Assembly (NCBI GenBank): GCA_014529385.2
Contig: CM043960.1
Span: 32,901,396-32,965,395 of the forward strand
Direction of reading: 5' to 3'
Length of the DNA: 64,000 nt
DNA from: Adiantum capillus-veneris
Taxonomy: Eukaryota > Streptophyta > Polypodiopsida > Polypodiales > Pteridaceae
Every line of letters begins with the position of its first letter. Position 1 is the first letter of the stretch. The position numbers and the translations under genes are program-made. The notes under the pieces were generated by a model. That model was not told the origin of the DNA. It was given only the letters and a program-made list of their open reading frames with translations, and ran no database searches. This document shows positions 11,102-21,542 of this stretch, piece by piece.

Positions 11102-11998
11102 TCATGTGGAGCGTCGCTCCAGTATTAGCACTCTTCCATCTCGGTAAAAGGCAATCTTGCCTTTTCCCCTTGCCGCTCTAATCTCCGGCATTACCTCTTG
11201 CATATGAGCGATCTGCGAGAGGGTAAGATCATCCCCGAGAAAGATGCCCGTCTCTTTAAGAGTTAGCCTTTTCTTCAAGAAGCACTTCTTCGCTTCCATG
11301 GAGGGAAAACGGAGGATGAGTGCCCTTTCTTTTCAAGTTTCCCCACTGCTACCATTTTTCTTTATGTTGCCCACTCTCCAGGCTCTTGTGAGCATCGGCT
11401 CATGAACCCCCATCAAGGCCATGAGTTCTTTTACCTCTTCGTCCACATTGTCTTTGTCTTTAAGACCGCAAATTCTCACATGTAAAGCGTGCACACGTCT
11501 TCTTTGCTCCTCCTCTAGTGTTAGATTAATGATAATGGGCGTGGACCTGGACGTTATTTCCTTGCCTTTTCCTTTCTTGGCCACCTCGATCCATTTCTCG
11601 GCTTCATCCGCCTTCTGTTGAGGTTTTGTAAGAACATCCACCCAATAAGTCGTCATCTCTTTGTGTTGCTCTTCTCCCTCTTTGATGGCCCGTACTTGCT
11701 CCTTGATCGTGTTGATTTCTTTGATTACTGAGGGTTGCAATTCGCCCTCTTCCAGTGTGTTTCTTCATCATGCTTTGGCGAGATCTTTCTTGAGTGACGC
11801 AATCTCTTCATCCTGAGTCGTCACCCGATCTTCCAATGCATTGATCTTGCTTTGTTGGATCAACACGCGTCCTTCAAGCATTTTTATTGTGCCCAATAGA
11901 TTGCGGTTCATCTTGGTAATAGTCTCCGTCATTTCCTCTTTGCACTTTTGAATGGCATCCTATAGGGGGTCGGCTTTATCATTCAGCTTCCTCATGCT
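11102..11998 (-). pseudogene. LINE C ORF1
   Basis: This is the same product as ORF1 of LINE A. Open pieces are 11740-11333 (second half of the coiled coil and LHVRICGLK region) and 11299-11102 (C-terminal domain, nearly identical to copy A). The first half (11741-11998) has lost its frame. The in-frame TGA between the two open pieces is shared with copy A. The C-terminal domain is the best conserved part between the copies. Confidence 0.72.
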
Positions 11999-12011
11999 TA
12001 ATCGCCGTCCG

Positions 12012-12441
12012 GAGAACGAGAGCCACTAAGTGCACATATGCATCCACACTATGCATACATTGTCCCCCGCATCAAGCATACATTTTGTGTACCCTTGCAA
12101 TTTTTGCAGAATTTGCCAAAAAAATCCCTTGGGTTTTTTGTATTTTTGAAATTCTTCTGCAGATTTCTGAAAATTTCCTAAAAATCCCTACAAGTTCTCT
12201 GCTGCTGGTGGAAAATTGTTGGACCTGTACCAGAAAAATTCCCTGCTGTTGGAATGCAAGGCAAAAACAGGAAATGAAGATTCAACGGGACTGGCTGCAG
12301 AAAAGGCAGGTCGTAGTGGGGGAGCGCGAGGATGGTATGGCAGGGGAGGGGCAGCGTGTGGGGCGAGGCTGGGCAAGCGGGACAGTGCGAGGGGCATGGG
12401 CAGCTGGGAGAGCGCGAGCAGAGGGCAGCGCGTGGGGCGGG

Positions 12442-12444
<3 letters not shown>
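12012..12444. other. Unassigned spacer upstream of LINE C
   Basis: No gene or known repeat is recognised. It is T-rich up to about 12260, then becomes G-rich (12300-12444) before running into a (GA)n tract. It may be 5' UTR of LINE C plus flank, but LINE A shows no homology here beyond 4651. Confidence 0.4.

Positions 12445-12490
<46 letters not shown>
12445..12490. repeat. (GA)n microsatellite at the LINE D 3' end
   Basis: About 23 GA units lie directly next to the LINE D 3' terminus (TGAAATGAAATGTTATATTA at 12491). Confidence 0.95.
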
Positions 12491-12493
<3 letters not shown>

Positions 12494-14487
12494 AATGAAA
12501 TGTTATATTAACGTCTTTAATAGGCTAAAATGACCTATGAGACCAATCTGTTACAAAATAGTGAATCTGATACCATGTCTGGGTACAAAAGAGCTAGAAC
12601 AAAGATACTATTACTAGAATCCATCCTCAATAGCACTCTCGATGTTGAGAGAGTATGGCCCGAATCCTCTGCTGTAGTCTCTGTCCATGGTGTGTAGTCC
12701 CTCTCCTCAATCGTGGCCGTCTGGATCTCCGTAGCTCCAGTGCTCGGTTGATGAGAGTGTCGGTAGTGGTCGAACGAGTGTGGGCCAAGCTCTGCAGTGA
12801 TGGCTGCTCCTCTGGCTGTCCCATATCTATTGAAAAGAAACCTGTAATTTGTCTCTGGGACTGTCTCTCTCTATCTCTCCCAAGTTAAGTGCCTCTATAT
12901 CTGTGTAACTCAAGTAGATATAGCCCAAGACATCTCCGATCCTCATACTCATGACCCTTAAGAAAGGACCGAAACCCTCTCTAAATAAGCAATGGAAACG
13001 GCCCCGTATCTCATAGTACATTGTGCAATGACATATGTAACGTAGCTCTGTCTTTGGCTCTAGCTGGCATAAGCGGCATATCCTGCTGTCTGCTGGTTTC
13101 CCTCTGAATATACCAATCTCAATCTCCAGCTGATGTGAGGATGTGCGTATCTGACCAATGACACACCGCAAACCATGAGACATGTGTGTCCATGTAGCTG
13201 GGTGGAATCACAAACCCATCTTCTGTGAGGTGGAGAAGATGCTCTCTATAGAAAGCCATCTTCGTGCCCAACTCCTGTGGTGGCTCTATCCATGTCCTCC
13301 TGGTATCCAACTGGATCAGGTCTTGACGAATGAGTCTAGTAACCTCCACCTGTGTAAGAGACATCGAGGGTGCCTGAAAAGAGTATCGGAAAGGGGGCAG
13401 CCTTCCATGGTGAAGCCATGCGTCTGAAACCATGATGTCACCTGTGCATACCAGCATGAAGTGTCCCCTTGAAGAGCTAACTGTCTGGAAAGACTCGAGG
13501 GCTAGTTTAGCATATTTGTCTCTAGTAGTATCCCACAAGCTGTGCACAAAGGAGGCTCATATGGTAAGCGCCTCAATCTCCATAAGAGGGACAACTAGCT
13601 CTGCTCGAATGGTAGCGTGGAGTATGGAGGCCTTGGCTCTGATCAGTTGAGTGATCATAGATACCAAGGGCCTCTCCATATGTCTCCAACCATCTTGGCC
13701 TACAGAAGGTCCCCATATCTGCACCCCATACAACATATCTGAGGCTACCAAAGTATCAAAGAGCCATAACTTTGTCCGAGGTTCTTGGAACTGAACCTGC
13801 GAACACATCCTCTCCAAGCCTCCCAAGGCCGCAAAAGCTCTAGTCAGTCTAGTCTCTGCTGCTCTCCCCAAAGAAAACCTCGGCCTAGTGAAAACAACCC
13901 CAAGGTAAGTGTATGCATCTGTATACTCTACAATCTCCTGACCATATGTGAAAGTTGGTGCTTATCTCCTGATTCCACTAAGGTGTGGTGTTAAACACCA
14001 TATTCTTGGTTTTACCAAGGTTTACAGACAATCCACTATCCTCTACAAAACTCTGTAATGCATCCAAATGTCACTGCATACCCTCTGGTGTGTCAGAGAT
14101 CAACACAATATTATCAGCATATAACAACAATGGGATCCACGTCCTTGCCAGCTGGGAACCTCTATCACCCTCTCTATCAATGTAATCAAACACCTCATCA
14201 ACATCCATACCAAATATAGTAGGAGACAATGGGCAACCCTGTTTCACCCCAATGGTGGAGTGAACTAAATCAGATATCCCCTCTGGGGTGCATACATGTC
14301 CCATCATTGATGTGTATAGAGCCATAATCCCCCAAATCAACACTATGGACACTCCCATCTCCTGCAGTCTACGCATCAATCGAGCTTTCGGTACCATGAC
14401 AAATGCTTTGCGGAAATCCACAAAGCTACAATAAATCCGTCTCCCATGTGACCTGCCCTCCTCAATGATGGCTCTGAGAGAGAGCAT
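12491..14487 (-). mobile_element. LINE copy D, 3' half
   Basis: It contains the 3' UTR and the RT-to-C-terminus part of ORF2 on the minus strand: 12627-12824, 12827-13183, 13119-13547, 13557-13871 and 14071-14487, all with shifted frames. Motifs include FVDFRKAF, GVKQGCPLSPTIFG, YADNIVLIS (the second catalytic Asp changed to Asn) and CRLCQLEPKTELRYICHC. The 5' border near 14478-14487 is next to a short GAGAGAG run. It is more diverged than copies A and C and clearly inactive. Confidence 0.85.
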
Positions 14488-14660
14488 GCGTGCGCGTGTC
14501 CTGTTAACTAAAGTTGTCTAAGTGTGTAGGAGCTCTTGAACTTGCTTCTTCAAAAGATGAAATGCTCCCAAATTTCTTAGACAAAAAAAATTGAAGGAGC
14601 CATCTTCACTCCATCATCCATGCATCTTTTGTCTTCCTATATTGTTAGGTTGTGTCCACT
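14488..14660. other. Unassigned spacer between LINE D and an inverted LINE segment
   Basis: This 170-bp AT-rich stretch holds nothing recognisable. It is odd because it separates two LINE pieces whose ends meet at the same point of ORF2. Confidence 0.4.
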
Positions 14661-15226
14661 CTGGCAACGATAGCCATTGTCCATGTACATGATGAGGAGT
14701 ACACCGAGTACGGGAGATATTTGATGGAAATGGCGGCCTCGCATGGATTGGCAATACTTAATGGTCTACAATAATTTCCCACAGCAGCTGGGTTTACTTG
14801 CTTCCCACATAGGCATGGGGCCAACATAGTGGACTATGTCATGGCACAGCCGAGCTTCATCCCCTGCATTCATGTTTTCACAGTAGGACCCAGACCAATG
14901 GGTGTAGAAGTGGATCATGCTCTTTTGACACTTTTAGTCTCCTTTCAGTATAGTAAAGCTCAGGTGTTAGGAAGGACACATACCCGCTATACATTACACC
15001 AGAGACTGACCCTGTCTATCATAATAGAAACTACCATACTATTATGATGGGACACACATTGGCACGGTTGTATGCATCTATCCTCTAGCAACAGTTGAGC
15101 AGATGGGCAGAGAGTGGGGGCGTATGGGCAACAAGACAAGCCGGTTTCAAAAGAGGCTTCTCCACTCTTGACCACATTCTGACACTTAGAGCCATCATCG
15201 AGGAGGGTAGGGCACATGGGTCTCCT
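14661..15226 (+). pseudogene. Inverted LINE ORF2 segment (endonuclease and RT start)
   Basis: On the plus strand the translation gives EYGRYLMEMAASHGLAILNG, FTCFPHRHGAN and VDYVMAQP (endonuclease), followed after an internal deletion at about 15030 by GHTLARLYASIL and TLRAIIEEGRAHG (RT start). It is opposite in strand to all other LINE pieces. Its RT end stops at the same ORF2 position (RAIIEEGR) where LINE D begins. That is the arrangement expected of a 5' inversion by twin priming, although the 170-bp spacer and the divergence leave room for two separate events. Confidence 0.75.
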
Positions 15227-15234
15227 CTGTATAG

Positions 15235-15519
15235 ATATTGGGTTAAAGGCCTGAATAACCCCTTTTGTACATTTGTTATACTTTGTCCAGGTTCACATTT
15301 GTGAACCTTGACACATTTTTTAAAGTCACTTATATTAAAAGTAGGAAAGCCCACAAACTCATTAAGTGAGTTTTTCCCAAATCGTGCGAGCTCTTTCCCT
15401 CTCTCTGCTTTCGATCCCTAACGCTTCTACTCTGCTGCACTTGTGCCTCGTTCTACCCCGCCCAATCCTGCACTCCTTCACCTCGTGCATCCACCTGTAG
15501 CCTCTCCTTTGCGCTTTCA
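15235..15519 (+). repeat. Copia 5' LTR (borders approximate)
   Basis: The 3' border is set by the primer site that follows: the LTR ends TTTCA at 15519. The start is placed near 15235 by the end of LINE homology and is uncertain by about 15 bp. At about 285 bp it is short, as is common for plant copia elements. Confidence 0.6.
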
Positions 15520-15521
15520 AC

Positions 15522-15533
15522 TGGTATCAGAGC
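15522..15533 (+). other. Primer binding site, initiator Met tRNA
   Basis: TGGTATCAGAGC, complementary to the 3' end of plant initiator methionine tRNA, lies 2 bp after the LTR. It marks the orientation and start of the copia internal region. Confidence 0.9.
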
Positions 15534-15730
15534 CCTAGGGTCCAAAAAAGGCCCTGCGCATGTTATTGGACAGTAAGATATATTGCTCTCCCACGACCAA
15601 TTTCGCTTCCATCGCAAAGCCCCTTGCTTCCGGGGTCAAGAAGGTCACCGAAACTGCCAAAACATGCTGTCTTTAGGTCAAAACAGGTGATTTTACAAGT
15701 TAAAACAGCAATACGCAGGTGTACCAAATT

Positions 15731-16014
15731 TGTGGGATCACATGTATTGATGTTTTGTGTAAGAATTTGAGTAAAAAACTGAGTACAGGTGATTTAAATC
15801 ACATATTTAGCTGAAAATTCAGATGTGGACAGTTTCATGTAAAGAAATTGTGGTCTATCATATGCAAAGTCTTGTGGGATCACATGTATTGATGTTTTGT
15901 GTAAGAATTTGAGTAAAAAACTGAGTACAGGTGATTTAAATCACATATTTAGCTGAAAATTCAGATGTGGACAGTTTCATGTAAAGAAATTGTGGTCTAT
16001 CATATGCAAAGTCT
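15731..16014 (+). repeat. 142-bp perfect or near-perfect tandem duplication in the copia leader
   Basis: The unit 15731-15872 is repeated at 15873-16014 with no difference noticed by eye. It sits in the untranslated leader between the primer site and the gag ATG (16089). Near identity suggests a recent duplication, or one made during reverse transcription. Confidence 0.92.
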
Positions 16015-16088
16015 TGTGGTTGCTCCTATTTGTTGAAATTTTCATCCTATTGCATCTCTCTTGTATACACACTTGTGGTTGAGTTAAG

Positions 16089-16904
16089 ATGGCTTCTACC
16101 TCTTCCGCATCTAACACTAAAAGTTTGATGGAAATCAAACGGTTCGATGGTCAAGGCTTCAACCTTTGGCAAGAACGCATGCAAGGTATCCTTTTCTTAA
16201 AGGTTTGTGAAGATGCATTGGAAGAGAATAAGCCGCAAGGTTTGTCTAACTTAGAGTGGGCCAGGTTGAATAAGAAGGCCATGGCCTACATCAAAATGGC
16301 TATAAATGATGACATTTTGACGGACATCAAGTGTTTGGACTCTACTGATGCAATATGGCAAAAGCTAAAGTCCAATTATGAGAACACCACGCCTGTGAAC
16401 CAGGTGCATTTGATGCGAAAGTTGGTGAATATGCAGCTTGATGACTCGAAGTCAGCTTCTGAGCATTTGAGTGCTTTTACAGGTGTGTTGAGTCAGTTGC
16501 AGGACAATGGGCTTCAGCAATTTGATGATAAGCTGAAAGCTATTTTCTTGCTTATGACATTGCCAGATACTTGGGAAACATTGGTTGTCTCCTTAAGTAA
16601 CAGTCCCAGTCTCATGTATGACGGTGTGAGAGGGTCTATTCTCAATGAAGAGATTAGACGTAAGTCTAGTGAAGAAGGTGGCAGCTCTGCCTACAATGCA
16701 AGAGGTAGAAATCAAAAGCGTGATGTGGGCAACAGGACTCAAAATAGAAGTAAGAACAAGACAAAGGATAAGGATGTCACTTGCTATCAATGTGGCAGAA
16801 AGGGTCACAAGAAACCCGATTGCCGTATTTCAAGAAAGAGCAGGATAGGAAGAAGGAAGCGCAAGAGAAGAAGAAGAAAGATAAGAAGAAAGGGAAAAAA
16901 TTAG
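16089..16904 (+). pseudogene. Copia Gag with zinc knuckle
   Basis: Gag forms the virus-like particle and packages element RNA. The ORF starts MASTSSASNT after the leader and has the copia Gag signature (FDGQGFNLWQERM near residue 18, LWxKLKSNYEN-type motif, and VHLMRKLVNMQL). The CCHC knuckle CYQCGRKGHKKPDC is near residues 234-247. After that the frame is lost: the tail becomes artificial poly-Arg (RRKRKRRRRK), while the real sequence (ERKKEAQEKKKKDKKKGKK) continues in the frame of 16781-17182. One indel at about 16830-16850 therefore breaks gag-pol. The N-terminal part is intact. Confidence 0.85.
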
Positions 16905-17027
16905 CAGGTGATTCCTCCAAGGATGTTGAAAATGCAAATGTATCCTCTAGTGTAGGTATTGAGGAGTTGTCAGACATTGAGGAAATTTTGGTGGCGGCTT
17001 CATACCCCTCAAATTTGGTGATAGCTA

Positions 17028-17339
17028 ATGCAAAAGACATGCTCATCTCGAAGAAAGATGTCATTGATGCATTGCTTAGTGCTAATGATGGCCTATCCCA
17101 TCTGGATAGTAGACTTTGGTGCTTCTTTCCATGTGACTCCATCTTTGGAGTGTTTTGCTACATATGCTGCAGGCAATTATGACAAGGTGTACCTTGGTGA
17201 TAATTTTGCTTGCAATATTGAGGGAATGGGTACCATGCGTTTGGCTCTTAACAATGGTCAAGAGCTTCTATTGAATGATGTCAGGTTTGTACCAGGCATT
17301 AAGAAAAGTTTGCTATCTGTTGGCCAGTTAGATGCATAG
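17028..17339 (+). pseudogene. Copia protease fragment, altered active site
   Basis: Aspartic protease of copia type, which would cut the polyprotein. The motif WIVDFGASFHVT replaces the usual D-S/T-G-A, so the active-site Ser/Thr is Phe. Further family motifs are VYLGDNFACNIEGMG, NDVRFVPGIKKSLLSVGQL. The frame ends in a stop (TAG, 17337-17339) where related elements continue, so this is a nonsense change before the pre-integrase region. Confidence 0.8.
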
Positions 17340-17375
17340 GGTTTAACCACCATCTTTGCTGGGGATTCATGGAAG

Positions 17376-17882
17376 TTGCTTAAGGGCTCTATGCTTGTTG
17401 CAAAAGGGTTTAAAAGAGATACTTTGTACTATCTTCGATGTAAAGCTTTGCCTGGTAAGTTTCTTGCTGTTGCTGAAGTTGCTTCACATACAGAATTGTG
17501 GCATAAGAGACTTGGCCATATGAGCCAAAGGGGTATTGATGTGCTTTCCTCTTTGAAGAGAGTTGATGTAAAAGGCACAAACTTGGATTTTTGTAACGAT
17601 TGTCTTTATGGAAAGCAAAAGAAATCTTCTTATTACTCTAGTGTCTCTCGCAAAGCTAATCCTCTTGATCTTATTCACTCCGATGTATGCACTATGCCTG
17701 TTAAGTCTTTTGGTGGTGCATTGTATTTTGTTACATTCATTGATGACTGTACTAGGAAAGGATGGGTGCATTTGTTGAAAAATAAGAGTGAGGCTTTTAA
17801 TGCTTTTAAGAAGTTTCATGCTTTTGTCACTACTCAAAAGAGTGCTAAGCTTAAATGTCTCATGTCAGACAATGGAGGAAAA
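17376..17882 (+). pseudogene. Copia GAG-pre-integrase and integrase N-terminal half
   Basis: It holds the His-His-Cys-Cys zinc-binding module (LWHKRLGHMS and FCNDCLYGK) and the start of the catalytic core, with the first Asp in IHSDVCTMP and the second in MSDNGG. The element is cut just after the second catalytic Asp, so the glutamate and everything beyond are absent. The adjoining sequence from 17883 is unrelated. Confidence 0.85.
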
Positions 17883-18692
17883 TGAAACCGGCCCGTGGGG
17901 CGGTAGGCTTTGGCTTTCACGCGAAATTCTTTACTTTAGACACACACAAAGAGAACGGACAAAGGAAATCTGTGACGGGAATCAACACTTAAGTACACAC
18001 ACGGCTCGGAAGCTAGAATGCTCCGAGCAGACGCCGACAACCTGTAGATCCCAAAATTGGCGCCCCTTTCAGTATTTCTTTATTCTTTAACAGAGGGAAT
18101 AAAACCTGTGATTTCCTACGAGCTGCCCCACATAATCCGGGCTAAAATCCACCTGTTCTGGCCCGATTTCGGCAACATAATTGTAGTAGGACGCTTCACA
18201 GTCAGTATCCCCATGCAATAGATGACTTTCCCGACGCATACGGACACTTTGCAAAACCTGGCGAGAATCTGCAGCACGCTGAATTCTCTGTTTTCTACCC
18301 CGAAAATGCGCCAGATCACCTCTACGGCCGTCCCCTCGCGTCCCCGAACCTCCTGGGGGTATTAGGGACCGTTTAGGGCTGAAACCCTACACCTGCAAAA
18401 ATACACAGCAGGCTGTAATTCCCTGTTTTGGGCTCCGATTCGCATGCCGGTCACATCCGTAGCAAGTCCTCGAGCTCCCGCACCTGTAGGGCTACTTGCC
18501 CTTTGAATCGGACGAGATTTCTCACGTGAAACCTCTCCGAATTCACCTGTACCTGCGGGGGATTAGCCACTAGCTAATCCAGTACCTGTGCAACAGGCTC
18601 TTGCCTCGGCAATTGCGCATGAACCCACACAACTGTACATCAGTCAAATGAAAAGCCCTCTTGTTGGGCATCACATAACTGCACGTAGGAGA

Positions 18693-18730
<38 letters not shown>

Positions 18731-19156
18731 AGTGCGTAGTGTGCAGGTCATCACTCCTAGCACCACACTGTACATAGAGGGAAAGGAAGCATTCCATAGC
18801 TCTTAACCTGTGACAAGAAACTCAAAAATGAACCTCCCAGCTATATATTCAGCACTACCTCTTTGCATTGGAAAGTTCACTAAAATGCGCCACTTGGCAC
18901 GATTACATGCATTTTCCCATTTCGGGGTTGCCGCCTAAAAATCTCCCAACAGGTTGCTCAGTTGACTTCGCGGCAGAGTTGTAAAATGTTCCCCTAATCA
19001 TACCGGAGGTAATGACGCGAACACATTTCACGGCCCAAAATAGCAGTTCCCTAAATTTTAGGAGATGCTTCCGTTGGGCTCCCATTGGTCTTCTCACCAT
19101 CTATCCTCATTGGAACTGCATCAAAAAGTGCCAGGTGGCCCAACTGTCAGATACTT
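17883..19156 (-). mobile_element. Probable LTR, minus orientation, borders unsure
   Basis: No ORF is present. At 18059-18078 it carries the core motif (read on the minus strand) shared by the S and gypsy A/B LTRs, about 175 bp from its left edge, the same distance as in S. It begins TG at 17883 and could end CA near 19156, but I found no matching target duplication. It may be a solo LTR that truncated the copia element. A (GA)n tract lies at 18682-18729. Confidence 0.45.
18682..18729. repeat. (GA)n microsatellite
   Basis: About 23 GA units. No LINE terminus follows on the right, unlike the tracts at 5375, 12445, 19863 and 21543. Confidence 0.9.
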
Positions 19157-19441
19157 TCTGTTAGTAGTCCCAAAATCAAGCATAGACGTATGGGCTAAAC
19201 ATAGACAATGCACACACACACGCTGTCTATTCCTGTACCTTTAAAATCGTAACAGCTAATTGCACAAAGAACTGTCATATGATGACTCTGGAGGTAATTT
19301 TTGTCTCTTGTGATAGAGTTAATCCTTTTGATCCTACAATGGATAACTGGTGTTGACAAGTGGACACTCACTAGAAGAAACATGACTAGATGAGTAGACT
19401 AGTTAATTGAATCTTGTGACTTTTTTCTTCTCTGATTTCAG

Positions 19442-19567
19442 GCAGTAACCTGTAGAAACAGGTCTGCTTACTTTGTCATGATGTACTACATGCAGAAACG
19501 AAATGTGGTACACAGTCTGCCTGAGAAATACACCCTCAGGCTTATGCGTTACCTTGTGTTGCTATAG
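19442..19567 (+). other. Exon-like segment, 41 codons with strong splice acceptor
   Basis: A polypyrimidine tract (TTTTTTCTTCTCTGATTTCAG) ends at 19441 and is followed by an open frame beginning AVTCRNRSAYFVMMYYMQKR and ending with TAG at 19565-19567. The amino-acid composition looks protein-like. I do not recognise the family. It could be the last exon of a broken host gene. It may equally be chance: 41 codons open is not rare. Confidence 0.3.
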
Positions 19568-19845
19568 CAAGAGATGAACTCACTTTTTCTTGGCAGGTGT
19601 TACTGTGTGTTTGTTTTGCATCTCATTTCTAAACACAAGCACACAACAACTAGCAATACAGAAAAAACAAAGAAACACCTGCCAAGAAAACAAGACCAGC
19701 GAACAAGAAGACAAAAAGAAAAATGCCCCAAGAAACAACAAAGAAAATCAAGCTCCACACACACACAACTCAAACACACAAGAGCAGGTCACAACCAAGC
19801 ACTCACGCAAAAACAAACATGCACACGCAGAGTGCGCAAAGTTAA

Positions 19846-19862
<17 letters not shown>
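19568..19862. other. Low-complexity A- and C-rich spacer ending in (GT)n
   Basis: The plus strand is rich in A and C, with CACACA stretches, and passes into (GT)n at about 19845-19862 and then (GA)n. The predicted ORFs here (Lys/Thr/Gln-rich) reflect composition. Confidence 0.5.

Positions 19863-19922
<60 letters not shown>
19863..19922. repeat. (GA)n microsatellite at the LINE E 3' end
   Basis: About 30 GA units directly adjoin the LINE E 3' terminus (TGATGAAATGAAATGTTATA). Confidence 0.95.
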
Positions 19923-19926
<4 letters not shown>

Positions 19927-20101
19927 GAAATGAAATGTTATATTAACGTCACCTATGAAACCACAAAGTTACAATGTGGTGGATCTAATACAAAGTCTGA
20001 GTAACAAAATAAAAATACTATGGAATCCTAAGCTGCTAGATGTGAACTAAGCAACTAGCTGAGATTGTGTAGGATATGAACCATGATGTCATCTCCCCAT
20101 A

Positions 20102-21480
20102 CTAGCATGCTGTATCTCCCTGCATGGCTAACTGTCGAGAGGACTCAAGTGCTAGGCGGGCATATCTGTCTCTAGGAAGTTGCGATAGGCGGTGTATGAA
20201 GGAGACTGATCTGGTGAGCGCCTCAACCACTGATGGGGGGGCAGCTAGCTCTGCTTGGATAATGTCACGTGGTACTGAAGCCTTGGCTCTAATAAGCCGC
20301 AAGATCATAGAGACTAGAGACTTCTCCATGTCCCCCCATCCATCAGTGCAACCCGACCTCCCATGATGATCCAATGAGGGTCCCCAAATCTCAGCTGCAT
20401 AGAGCAATGCAGAAGCCACCAGAGTGTCGAGCTAGAGCTTCATCCGAGGCTCCTGAAACTGAACCTATGAACACATCCTCTCCAATCTACCCAATGCTGC
20501 ATGGGCTTTGGTGAGTCTAGTCTCTACTTCTCTCCTCAATGAAAATACTGATCCACTAAAGACCGCCCCAAGGTAAGTGTAAGCATCTGTATACTCCACT
20601 GTCTCCTGTATACTCCACTGTCTCCTGGCCGTATGGTATTAAACACCATCACCTTGGTTTTACCAAGGTTGACAGACAAACCACTCTCATAGGCAAACCT
20701 ATGCAAAGCATCCAAGTGGCGTTGCATCCCCTCCGGAGAGTCGGAGATCAACACAACATCAGCAGCATATAACAATAGTGGAATCCATGTCCCTGCTAGC
20801 TGTGCACCTCTATCACAATCTCTTCCAATATAGTCAGAAACCTCATCCACATACATACCATATAGAGTAGGAGAGAGCGGGCGGCCCTGCTTCACCCCAA
20901 TAGTGGGGTGAACCAGTGTAGAGAGACCCACTGAGGTGCGTACATGCCCCACTACTGACCTGTATAATGCCATGATCCCCCCAAATGAGCTTTGTGGGTA
21001 CTCCCATCTCGTGTAGTCTGCGCATCAGTCTAGCTCTGGATACTGTGTCAAATGCTTTGCAGAAGTCCACAAAGCTACAATAGATCCGTCTCCCATGTGA
21101 TTTGCCCTCCTCAATAATGGCTCTGAGTGTCATGATATGGTCAAGAGTAGAAAAACCTCTGCTAAACCCTGCCTGCGCGGCTGCGCGTATCCCCTTCCTC
21201 TCTGCCCATCTACTCAATTGCAGCTCAAGAATGGATGCATACAACCATGCCAATGTGCGTCCAATCATGATAGTGCGATGATTCCCAGGCTCCATAGGGT
21301 CTCCTGACTTGAAGATAGGTACGATAGTAGATAAGCTCCAAATATCAGGCAAGCCCTCACACATGGCATGGTTGAACATAACTGCTAGAAGCTCTGCTAG
21401 TAGATCTCTGGCATGCATAAAATGCTCAGCCACTAAGCCATCATGATCATATGCTCTCCCAGTCCTCATCCCGTCAATGG
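20102..21480 (-). pseudogene. LINE E ORF2 reverse transcriptase fragment
   Basis: RT fingers and palm are recognisable: GDPMEPGNHRTIMIGRTLAWL, FVDFCKAFDTV, GVKQGRPLSPTLYGMYVDEV and YAADVVLIS, where the first catalytic Asp of YADD is Ala. Frames change at about 20985 and 20640, where a short local repeat of ACTCCACTGTCTCCTG disrupts the sequence. The endonuclease is missing through 5' truncation. Confidence 0.82.
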
Positions 21481-21489
21481 CCCTCTCTC

Positions 21490-21535
21490 CACCCCCCGAT
21501 CCATGCTCCCACACGTGATTTTTTCACCATTGAGA

Positions 21536-21541
<6 letters not shown>
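21490..21541 (+). mobile_element. Inverted LINE 5' terminus in copy E
   Basis: The plus-strand translation reads DFFTIEMVK. In LINE copies A and C the minus strand reads FFTAEMVK immediately before KAIDRM. Copy E starts in normal orientation at AIDGM (21480), and the preceding segment is placed backwards next to it, separated by a 9-bp C/T filler. This is the classical twin-priming product. Confidence 0.8.

Positions 21542-21542
<1 letters not shown>

Larger units (their letters stand above)
6613..12011 (-). mobile_element. LINE copy C, near full length, split by a solo LTR
   Basis: Reading right to left it has ORF1 (about 12000-11102), endonuclease, reverse transcriptase and 3' UTR. The terminal part of its 3' UTR is missing at 6613, where LINE B begins. 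A solo LTR (8761-9433) interrupts the RT region; removing it and one target duplication restores the LINE sequence exactly as in copy A (GCATACAACCGTGCC). Removing the insert gives about 4.7 kb of LINE. Confidence 0.9.
15235..17882 (+). mobile_element. Ty1/copia element, 3'-truncated
   Basis: It has a 5' LTR, primer site, leader with a tandem duplication, gag, protease and the first part of integrase, then stops abruptly at about 17882, where unrelated sequence begins. The integrase C-terminus, RT, RNase H and 3' LTR are missing. It lies directly downstream of the inverted LINE segment. Confidence 0.85.
19923..21541 (-). mobile_element. LINE copy E with 5' inversion and internal deletion
   Basis: The 3' UTR (19923-20075) is fused to mid-ORF2, so about 0.8 kb encoding the C-terminal finger is deleted. 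The ORF2 pieces 20102-20419, 20536-20973 and 20843-21514 cover the RT. The 5' end shows a short inversion: 21490-21541 is the reverse complement of the sequence that should precede 21472. The copy is flanked by (GA)n on both sides. Confidence 0.88.

Noticed and set aside
17883-19156. Continuation of the truncated copia element on the far side of this block
   Set aside because: I looked for the rest of integrase and RT downstream of 19156 and saw none, so a simple insertion into copia is not supported.
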